Positions 8,927 through 15,922 of a DNA stretch of 64,000 nucleotides are shown here, piece after piece (position 1 is the stretch's first letter; every line of letters starts with the position of its first letter). The notes beneath the pieces are model-generated. The model was not told the origin of the DNA, ran no database searches, and saw only the letters and a list, made by a program, of their open reading frames with translations. A program made the position numbers and the translations under genes. Source of the DNA: Paenibacillus macquariensis (GTDB lineage Bacteria > Bacillota > Bacilli > Paenibacillales > Paenibacillaceae); NCBI RefSeq assembly GCF_900156375.1, contig NZ_FTNK01000001.1, positions 124,001 through 188,000 on the forward strand, read 5' to 3'.

Positions 8927-10132
8927 CTATTTCAATTCACTAACAATGCGGTACGTATCACGTGCAATAACCAATTCTTCATTCGTTGGAATAACAAGAA
9001 CCTTCACTTTCGACTGACTTGTTGAGATCAATCGTGGTTCGCCAGAACGAATGGCATTCAGTGCATCGTCGATTTCTACCCCAAGATAAGTTAAATTCTC
9101 GCATACTTTCTCACGGACAACAACGGAATTCTCACCAACTCCTGCTGTAAATACAATCACATCAACACCATTCATAGCCGCAGCATATGAACCTATATAT
9201 TTACGCAAACGATATTCGTACATTTCAAAAGCAAGTGTACAATTCGCATCGCCATTTGCCATACCATCTGTAATTTCACGCATATCACTGCTGATACCGG
9301 ATATGGCTAGAAGACCACTATGTTTATTCAGCATAGAGTTCACTTCATTCACAGTTAATTCTTCTTTATTCATAACAAACGGTACAATCGCTGGATCAAG
9401 GTCTCCACTACGAGTTCCCATCATCAAGCCTTCTAATGGAGTCATACCCATTGAAGTATCTATAGAATGTCCTCCTTGAACGGCAGTCAGACTTCCTCCG
9501 TTCCCAATATGACAAGTAATAATCTTCAGATCCTCAATAGCTTGACCAAGAAACTCAGCTGCTATGTGGCTAACATATTCATGGGAGGTACCGTGGAAGC
9601 CGTAACGGCGAACTTTGTATTTGTTATACAAAACCTTTGGAATCCCATATAAATAAGCCTTTTCAGGCATTGCTTGATGAAAAGCGGTATCGAAAACAAC
9701 AACTTGAGGAACACCGGGCATATTATTTTCTGTCGCTGTTATTCCCATCATCGCTGCTGGATTGTGTAGTGGTGCTAAATCGAACAAACGGCGAATTTCA
9801 GTCTTAGCAGGATCATCAACAAGTGCAGATGCCTTAAAGGATTCTCCCCCATGAACAACGCGATGACCAACAGCCTGAATTTCGTCTATCGATTTAATAA
9901 CACCATGTTCTGGATCTGTTAGCATCGATAATACTTTTCGAATGGCAGTATTGTGCTCCAGAATCTCTTTGACTTCCGTAACTTCCTGACCTCCAGTAGG
10001 TTTATGATTCAGTATGGAAGAATCCATCCCAATTCTTTCTACAAGGCCTTTAGCTAGTACTGACTCGTCTCTCATATCGTACAATTGGTATTTCAAAGAA
10101 GAACTTCCTGAATTAATAACTAATACTTTCAT
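8927..10132 (-). CDS. ackA: acetate kinase
   Basis: This 401-residue protein interconverts acetyl phosphate and acetate with ADP/ATP. Family signatures are VINSGSSSLKYQLY at the N-terminus, VGHRVVHGGE, DTAFHQAMP, TCHIGNGGS, GTRSGDLDPAI and FTAGVGENS. No phosphotransacetylase gene is nearby. The start overlaps the stop of the upstream hydroxyacyl-CoA dehydrogenase by 4 nt, indicating translational coupling with that gene rather than the usual solitary ackA. The gap to asnS is 59 nt with no obvious terminator. Confidence 0.96.
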   Translation of the reverse strand: MKVLVINSGSSSLKYQLYDMRDESVLAKGLVERIGMDSSILNHKPTGGQEVTEVKEILEHNTAIRKVLSMLTDPEHGVIKSIDEIQAVGHRVVHGGESFKASALVDDPAKTEIRRLFDLAPLHNPAAMMGITATENNMPGVPQVVVFDTAFHQAMPEKAYLYGIPKVLYNKYKVRRYGFHGTSHEYVSHIAAEFLGQAIEDLKIITCHIGNGGSLTAVQGGHSIDTSMGMTPLEGLMMGTRSGDLDPAIVPFVMNKEELTVNEVNSMLNKHSGLLAISGISSDMREITDGMANGDANCTLAFEMYEYRLRKYIGSYAAAMNGVDVIVFTAGVGENSVVVREKVCENLTYLGVEIDDALNAIRSGEPRLISTSQSKVKVLVIPTNEELVIARDTYRIVSELK

Positions 10133-11001
10133 ACCCGGTCACCATCCTTGTCGTACTTGAAGAATCCTTCACCTGTTTTAACGCCTAGATGCCCAGCACG
10201 AACCATCTTCTTAAGTATGGTAGACGGACGATATTTCAATTCACCAAATTCACGGAACATTCTTTCAAGTGCTGCAAGTACAGAATCAAGCCCGAAACGA
10301 TCAGCCATTTCTAGAGGACCATTCTGGAATTGATACCCTATACGCATCGCATCATCGATATCTTCAGCAGATGCTACGCCTTCTTGAAGAATATGAAGTG
10401 CCTCATTAATTAATAAACAAATTAACCGAGAAGACACAAATCCAGGAGATTCGTAGATCATAATTCCTTTTTTGTTTACAATTTCCTCTACGAAACGTTT
10501 CGTTTCTAAGAATGTAATATCCGATGTCTTCAATCCACGTATAATCTCAACTAAATCTACTTTACCTACTGGATAAATAAAGTGCATGCCAATGACACGT
10601 TCAGGATACATCGTAGTGCTAGCAAGTTCCGTCAAACTCAACGTCGATGTATTGCTCGCAAGAATAATATTGTTAGGACACACTTGGTCCAATTGTGAGA
10701 ATATTAGTTTCTTTGCTTCTATATCTTCAGAAATCGTCTCAATAACCATATCACAAGAGCCAAGCTCAGCGAAATGAACTACTTTTTGGATTCTGCTCAA
10801 AATAAGTTTCTTCTCAGCTTGGGTAATTCCCCATTTCTCAAGCTGTTTGTCGAGACTCGTTTCAATCATTTGATAAGAATAATTTAATTTCTCTACGGAT
10901 TTCTCAACTAACAATACTTCAATACCTTTTGCAGCAAGCATTTCCGCGATTCCTTGTCCCATCGTACCACCACCGATGACACCAATCTTTTTAAATAACA
11001 T
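10129..11001 (-). CDS. 3-hydroxybutyryl-CoA dehydrogenase family protein
   Basis: This 290-residue NAD-dependent 3-hydroxyacyl-CoA dehydrogenase has the N-terminal Rossmann motif GVIGGGTMGQGIAEMLA, catalytic GMHFIYPVGKVDLVEII (His and following Pro), and the C-terminal helical domain (GYQFQNGPLEMADRFGLD, then GHLGVKTGEGFFKY). It oxidises 3-hydroxybutyryl-CoA to acetoacetyl-CoA (or the reverse) in fatty-acid degradation or butyrate-type metabolism; B. subtilis MmgB is a relative. It is coupled to ackA by a 4-nt overlap. No thiolase or crotonase gene is present nearby. Confidence 0.9.
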   Translation of the reverse strand: MLFKKIGVIGGGTMGQGIAEMLAAKGIEVLLVEKSVEKLNYSYQMIETSLDKQLEKWGITQAEKKLILSRIQKVVHFAELGSCDMVIETISEDIEAKKLIFSQLDQVCPNNIILASNTSTLSLTELASTTMYPERVIGMHFIYPVGKVDLVEIIRGLKTSDITFLETKRFVEEIVNKKGIMIYESPGFVSSRLICLLINEALHILQEGVASAEDIDDAMRIGYQFQNGPLEMADRFGLDSVLAALERMFREFGELKYRPSTILKKMVRAGHLGVKTGEGFFKYDKDGDRV

Positions 11002-11110
11002 CCGGTATGCACTCCTCTTCTATGTCTAATATTCGCTATTGTACCCCGTCTGTCGGAAAATACGATTTTTCACTCCAACATATAATAATATCTTAGCATG
11101 GAACAAAAGT

Positions 11111-11145
11111 AAAAAAAAATAACCAGCATCATATTTTATGCTGGT
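11111..11145 (-). terminator. terminator after the FtsH-like gene
   Basis: ACCAGCAT (11122-11129) pairs with ATGCTGGT (11138-11145), with an 8-nt loop and a long T-run on the minus strand. The stop codon of the FtsH-like gene lies inside the hairpin. Confidence 0.88.
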
Positions 11146-12638
11146 AAAAGCGAAGTTTCACGAAATAGACATCGAAATTGTTCTCCTGATAAGTTTTCCT
11201 CGGTAAGAAGGATTTCCAATGAATGATCAAAGATATGACGATGCTGCTCTAATGTACTTCGAGTACGTGTCATTAATTGTTCTAAAATGACATTATTTAC
11301 TTTCATTAACTCTTCTGTCGTCACCATATCTATATTAATAATACCCAAGGAGGTTAATCCTGACTTCATCATCGTTTGTACAATGTTTAGCGCCTGTTCA
11401 AAGTCATTACTAGATCCAGTGCTTCGACCACCATAATATATTTCTTCCGAAGCCGCTCCACCAAGCGCAATCATGATCTGTTCTTCTAGGAATGCCTTCG
11501 TATACAGATATTGTTCTTCTTGCGGGTTATGACGAACGTACCCTAGAGCCTGACCACGTGGCGTCAGTGCAACTTGACTCACACTTCCTGGGCGAACAAT
11601 TTCTGCCATGATCGCATGTCCTAATTCGTGAATGGCCACTCTCTTCTTCTCTTCTTGGGTTGACTCCCGATCAGTCTTTTCACCCATCATGACTTTATCA
11701 ATAGCCATCGACATATGCCGTTGTTCAATCTCAACCTTATTTTCTCTCATCATATAAATCGCTGCCTCGTTCATCACACTTTCAAGTTGTGCTCCAGAGA
11801 ACCCATAAGACTCTTCCGCGATTTTATCCATGTTGGCGTCAGTATGAATAGGCTTATTCTTAGCATAAATTTCTAAGATATGTTTGCGACCTTTCTTTTC
11901 TGGAAGATCCACTTGAATATGTCGATCGAACCGTCCAGGACGAAGAAGAGCACTATCCAGCATCTCTTTACGATTTGTTGCGGCAATGAGAAGTATTCGT
12001 GGGCTATCCGAGTTATATATACCATCCATTTCCGTTAATAGTTGATTTAAGGTTTGGTCATACTCTCGTTGTTGTCCGCCTTCACGTTTACCTCCGATGA
12101 CATCAATCTCATCGATGAAAATAATTGCGCTTTGCTTGTTCTCCTTTTGTGCACGCGTCCGCGCATCTCTGAATAGATCACGGACTCTCCCAGCGCCTAC
12201 ACCCACATACATCTCAACAAATTCACTGCCTGATGCAGCCACAAATACAGAATCAGTATAATGACTTGCTGCTCTTGCAAGCAATGTCTTTCCTGTTCCT
12301 GGAGGTCCTGTTAGTAATATGCCCTTTAATGGGCGAATACCATATTTCTGAATTTCTTCATGACGAATGAGAAAGTTAAGTGCTTCCATCAATTCCTCTT
12401 TAGGATGTTCTTGCCCGCCAATTTCATCAAAGGTCAGTTTGCTAGGACCTTTCTTCTTACGCTTACGATCAGTAGACGCACCAACCGCGATTCCCCCACG
12501 CATCTTTAGTACAATCAGAAAGACCGCCACTACGCCGGCCACCAGAAGAAATGGAATCATATTCACACCAATATAGGCAAGAAAGATGAGCACCACAGGG
12601 ACGAGACCAATCAAGATTTCCTTCATCAATTTAGGCAT
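11136..12638 (-). CDS. FtsH-like membrane AAA+ metalloprotease lacking the extracytoplasmic domain
   Basis: From the ATG at 12638 (GGGGGTG ribosome site; an in-frame start at 12701 is less likely) the protein has 500 residues. Two hydrophobic helices lie at about 8-26 and 28-46, separated by almost nothing. An AAA+ domain follows, with Walker A GPPGTGKT (111-118), Walker B IIFIDEID (about 172-179) and second region of homology RPGRFDRH. The protease domain has the zinc motif HELGH (337-341) and a likely third ligand in SNDFEQA (about D412). All catalytic features of an ATP-dependent membrane protease are present. Canonical FtsH is longer and has about 70 extracytoplasmic residues between the helices, missing here. 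Confidence 0.88.
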   Translation of the reverse strand: MPKLMKEILIGLVPVVLIFLAYIGVNMIPFLLVAGVVAVFLIVLKMRGGIAVGASTDRKRKKKGPSKLTFDEIGGQEHPKEELMEALNFLIRHEEIQKYGIRPLKGILLTGPPGTGKTLLARAASHYTDSVFVAASGSEFVEMYVGVGAGRVRDLFRDARTRAQKENKQSAIIFIDEIDVIGGKREGGQQREYDQTLNQLLTEMDGIYNSDSPRILLIAATNRKEMLDSALLRPGRFDRHIQVDLPEKKGRKHILEIYAKNKPIHTDANMDKIAEESYGFSGAQLESVMNEAAIYMMRENKVEIEQRHMSMAIDKVMMGEKTDRESTQEEKKRVAIHELGHAIMAEIVRPGSVSQVALTPRGQALGYVRHNPQEEQYLYTKAFLEEQIMIALGGAASEEIYYGGRSTGSSNDFEQALNIVQTMMKSGLTSLGIINIDMVTTEELMKVNNVILEQLMTRTRSTLEQHRHIFDHSLEILLTEENLSGEQFRCLFRETSLLPA

Positions 12639-13161
12639 TATTCCACACCCCCAACACGCCAGGAACACGTGGTAGAATGATAAATTTGCTTCCCTTTCCA
12701 TCGGTTAGACTAATATACACATTCTGATCATCCATTTCAGTTAACACTTTTACAGTTGAACCTTGTTCCATTTCTTTCAATTTATCTACAATCTGTGTAT
12801 AGCGTTTATTCTCCATTGCTTCTGCGACTGGAAACATTGCCTTATCCCAGAATTTGTTTATATTAGTTGTCGTGTGTTCCTTCACATCTAACTTCAATGT
12901 GCGTTTTCCAACGATCGATTTTCCTTCAGTCTTTAATTGTTGAACCAAACCTGGTAATCGAGTACCCGGTTCAATATCAAGTTTCACAACGACCTCATCA
13001 CGTGTAATGTTCAGTTGTGCAGTATTAACTCCTTCGTATTCCGTCACTATATTTTGGAGTGGATTTTGAACCTTCACTTGCTTATAAACGAACCATCCGC
13101 CAAACAAAAGCGAACCTGAGATAACAACCGTAAGTGCGATAGGCATGATACGAAACTTCAT
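12631..13161 (-). CDS. membrane-anchored protein of unknown function, likely partner of the FtsH-like protease
   Basis: This 176-residue protein has one N-terminal transmembrane helix (about residues 7-26) followed by an extracytoplasmic domain of about 150 residues with alternating beta strands (LNITRDEVVVKLDI, KRTLKLDVKE, DDQNVYISLTDG). I recognise no family. Its stop codon overlaps the start of the FtsH-like gene by 8 nt, so the two are translationally coupled. The topology (helix plus outside domain) is what the neighbouring protease lacks, which suggests a cofactor or substrate adaptor. That is inference from position and topology only. Confidence 0.7.
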   Translation of the reverse strand: MKFRIMPIALTVVISGSLLFGGWFVYKQVKVQNPLQNIVTEYEGVNTAQLNITRDEVVVKLDIEPGTRLPGLVQQLKTEGKSIVGKRTLKLDVKEHTTTNINKFWDKAMFPVAEAMENKRYTQIVDKLKEMEQGSTVKVLTEMDDQNVYISLTDGKGSKFIILPRVPGVLGVWNNA

Positions 13162-13293
13162 ATAACAGTCCCCTTCCGAAAGTTGATGGATATTTGTATA
13201 TACAATAAGTACACGAATAAGTATATCATACTTTCTATACTATTATATCGATAATATCTGGATATTCAAATTTTTCATCTTAAAACACAAATA

Positions 13294-13335
13294 AACCTGA
13301 CTGACTCATCCTAATAGGAATGAGTCAGTCGGGTT
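13294..13335 (-). terminator. strong hairpin terminator downstream of tseB
   Basis: A long near-perfect inverted repeat (arms about 13294-13311 and 13317-13335; core GACTGACTCAT/ATGAGTCAGTC) with a very short loop lies in the tseB-to-next-gene gap. The T-tract on the minus strand is interrupted, but the hairpin is very stable. Confidence 0.7.
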
Positions 13336-13398
13336 AAATTGAGGAAGGATAATCAAGCCAAAATCGCACTTAATTGTGACTTGAATCATCCATTATAT

Positions 13399-13911
13399 TT
13401 ATCGATTTGGCAAAGTATATTGTTCACCAAGTTGTGAACCATCGCTGAATTTATAGAAACGATAGTAATAATGATCTTGATCTCTATAAAACAATTGCCA
13501 CACATTATTTCCGTTGAACAAACCAGGTTGCAAGCGAATCTCTTTTATGTTTGGCAGCTCATTTAGGATCTTAGCTTTTATCTGACTCTCCGATAATCCA
13601 TTCTGTAATAATTCACTGTGAATGGCTCCAGATGTTTCATCAACTTTATATTCTTTTGTGAATGGTACCCAGACGAATAGACTTTGATCATTCTTATCTT
13701 TACCTTGGATGACCCAAACCACGTTATCCCAGACCGATTTTTCAGTTCTTGTCACTTTTATTAAATCACTATGTTGTTTCGCTGCAGCGATAGCCATTTC
13801 TTCTTCGCTCCATTGATCTTGCATAGTGTATATGTAATAGCGATAGAGTCCGAATAATATAACAATAGAGATTGCAATAGCCAATAAAATAATATTCTTC
13901 TTGTTCTTCAA
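13399..13911 (-). CDS. tseB: TseB/YpmB-like cell-wall elongation regulator (DUF5590)
   Basis: This 170-residue protein has an N-terminal transmembrane anchor (about residues 8-26) and an extracytoplasmic region. It contains WSEEEMAIAAAKQHSDL, a VWVIQGKDKNDQSLFVWVP strand and a final WQLFYRDQDHYYYRFYKF segment, as in B. subtilis YpmB/TseB, which interacts with PBP2A in cylindrical wall growth. Position supports this: in B. subtilis ypmB lies in the dinG-ypmA-ypmB-aspB-asnS-dnaD block. Here aspB is missing from the block and other genes separate tseB from asnS. Confidence 0.82.
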   Translation of the reverse strand: MKNKKNIILLAIAISIVILFGLYRYYIYTMQDQWSEEEMAIAAAKQHSDLIKVTRTEKSVWDNVVWVIQGKDKNDQSLFVWVPFTKEYKVDETSGAIHSELLQNGLSESQIKAKILNELPNIKEIRLQPGLFNGNNVWQLFYRDQDHYYYRFYKFSDGSQLGEQYTLPNR

Positions 13912-13934
13912 CCTGAACTTCCTTTCCTATGTTC

Positions 13935-15245
13935 TTACCGATTTAGTAAGCCCTCGAAAGCAGATTGAGCTTCACGGCGAATTCGTTCTTCGTCTATTGT
14001 GAGACAAGCTCCGTTCTTGACTACTTGCTTGCCATCGACCCATACATGCTCTACGTCTTTAGCACTAGCAGAATAGATTGAATGAGAGATGAAGTCCGTA
14101 TGAGGTAAGAAATGTGCCTGATCGGTATTTAGTGCAATGAAGTCAGCCTTCATCCCCGGGGCCAATCTTCCTACATTGTCTAGGAACAATGATTTAGCGC
14201 CATATGTTGTACCCATCCGAAGTGCTTCAGCAGCAGGTATAGCTGTAGGATCACCCGAAATCCCTTTGTGAATCAGTGCTGCAAGTCTCATCTCTTCAAA
14301 CATATCAAGATTGTTATTACTAGCTGCACTATCTGTTCCAAGCGATACCGTTACGCCAGCTTTCAGAAGATCTGTTACGCGCGCAATACCACTTGCGAGC
14401 TTCAAGTTACTTCCTGGATTGTGAGATACGCCGACATCATGAGTCGCTAATATTTCAATTTCTTCATCAGTTAAGTGCACACCATGTGCAATAATCGACG
14501 GACGAGTAAACATGCCAAGCTTCTCTAAATGTTGCGTAGGACGAAGGCCGTAGTCAGCCACATTCTGTGCAACTTCACTGAGCGTTTCCGACATATGTGT
14601 ATGCATCGGAAGGTCTAGATCATGAGCTGCCTGTACAAACTTCTCAAAGAAGGCTGGATGACATGTATAAGGCGCGTGAGGCGACATCATCGTCGTAATT
14701 CGTCCCTCGGCCTGACCGTTCCAATCTTTAGCGAAGTTGATAGCCTCATTAAGTTTATGTTGTTGCATCTCTTCTGAACAAAAACCGATAACGCCTCTTG
14801 TTAAAACAGCACGCATACCCGATTCTTGAACGACTTTGGCCACTTGATCCATGTGATCATACATATCTAGAAAAGTTGTTGTTCCACCTTTTAACATTTC
14901 TAATACAGATAGTGACGATCCCCAATAAACATTTTCAGAAGTGAATTTCTCTTCCATAGGCCACATTTTCTCTTGCAACCATACTTGAAGTGCAAGATCA
15001 TCGCCATAACCTCTTAGCAATGACATAGCTGCATGTCCATGTGTATTAACAAGACCTGGTAAGAACAATAAATGCGTCCCATCAAATACTGGAATATCAT
15101 CGGAGCAATCAGGTTTTTCCTCGCCGATATACGTTATTAAATCATCTTCAACAAGCATGTATCCCTTCACAACGGAATGTTCATCATTCAAAACAACAAA
15201 CGTTCCATTCTTAATGATCCACTTCTGTGCTTGATTGTTTAACAT
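13935..15245 (-). CDS. amidohydrolase, MtaD-like (5'-methylthioadenosine / S-adenosylhomocysteine deaminase family)
   Basis: This 436-residue TIM-barrel metal-dependent deaminase has metal ligands in LVNTHGHAAMSLLRG (HxH). Further conserved blocks are SPHAPYTC, MHTHMSETLSEV, IIAHGVHLTDEE and SLGTDSAASNNNLDMFEEM (catalytic Asp). The family deaminates MTA, SAH, 5'-deoxyadenosine or related adenosines; exact specificity cannot be fixed by eye. The ATG at 15245 has GGAAAGGAAG upstream and lies 35 nt inside the 3' end of rex, so the two genes overlap and are co-expressed. Confidence 0.87.
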   Translation of the reverse strand: MLNNQAQKWIIKNGTFVVLNDEHSVVKGYMLVEDDLITYIGEEKPDCSDDIPVFDGTHLLFLPGLVNTHGHAAMSLLRGYGDDLALQVWLQEKMWPMEEKFTSENVYWGSSLSVLEMLKGGTTTFLDMYDHMDQVAKVVQESGMRAVLTRGVIGFCSEEMQQHKLNEAINFAKDWNGQAEGRITTMMSPHAPYTCHPAFFEKFVQAAHDLDLPMHTHMSETLSEVAQNVADYGLRPTQHLEKLGMFTRPSIIAHGVHLTDEEIEILATHDVGVSHNPGSNLKLASGIARVTDLLKAGVTVSLGTDSAASNNNLDMFEEMRLAALIHKGISGDPTAIPAAEALRMGTTYGAKSLFLDNVGRLAPGMKADFIALNTDQAHFLPHTDFISHSIYSASAKDVEHVWVDGKQVVKNGACLTIDEERIRREAQSAFEGLLNR

Positions 15246-15885
15246 CGTCCAAATCTTCCTTTCCGTTATCCAAATAATAAGCCAAGCTAATCATATCTGT
15301 TGTGAAATCAGCCGCATGAACGCGAACATTCGCCGGTGTTTTCAATATGATCGGAGCAAAATTCAAGATAGCCCCAATACCCGCTTCTACTAGTTTATCA
15401 GCAACTTGCTGTGCTTCATGTTCAGGAACGGTAATAATACCGATCCGTATGTTGTGTTGTTTGATGGTTGCGGAGAGTTCCTCCATGGGCTGAACCTTTA
15501 ATGTATTAATTAGCGTTCCAACTTTTGGTCCGTAGGCATCAAATACTGCGACTATCTTTAAATTTTCTTTCAAATACATATTATAATTTGATAATGCTTG
15601 GCCTAAATTACCCGCACCAATTAGAACCACATTAATTTGTTGATCAAGATTAAGGATATGACGAATTTTTTCTATAAGATATGCCACGTCATAGCCGATG
15701 CCTTTACGTCCGAAATCTCCAAAATAAGCAAGATCTTTGCGAATTTGTGCAGGATTCAAATCAAGCTTTTGGCCGAGTTCCTGAGACGAAACTGTAGCCA
15801 CTTCTCGTCGCTGAAGCCCTGATAGATACCGCAAGTAAATGGGTAATCTTCGGACCACAGCTTCTGAAATTTTGTCAGACTTCAT
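15211..15885 (-). CDS. rex: redox-sensing transcriptional repressor Rex
   Basis: This 224-residue repressor has an N-terminal winged helix (EAVVRRLPIYLRYLSGL, LDLNPAQIRKDLAYFG) and a Rossmann domain with GAGNLGQALSNY (about residues 91-102) for NADH/NAD binding. Rex represses fermentative and respiratory genes when the NADH/NAD ratio is low and leaves DNA when NADH rises. Respiratory genes (qcr) and acetate kinase lie in the same window. The last 35 nt overlap the amidohydrolase gene. dinG lies 37 nt upstream on the same strand. Confidence 0.95.
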   Translation of the reverse strand: MKSDKISEAVVRRLPIYLRYLSGLQRREVATVSSQELGQKLDLNPAQIRKDLAYFGDFGRKGIGYDVAYLIEKIRHILNLDQQINVVLIGAGNLGQALSNYNMYLKENLKIVAVFDAYGPKVGTLINTLKVQPMEELSATIKQHNIRIGIITVPEHEAQQVADKLVEAGIGAILNFAPIILKTPANVRVHAADFTTDMISLAYYLDNGKEDLDDVKQSSTEVDH

Positions 15886-15922
15886 ACTTGCTCCCCCTAA
15901 TTATTAGCTATAACATCCGCTT

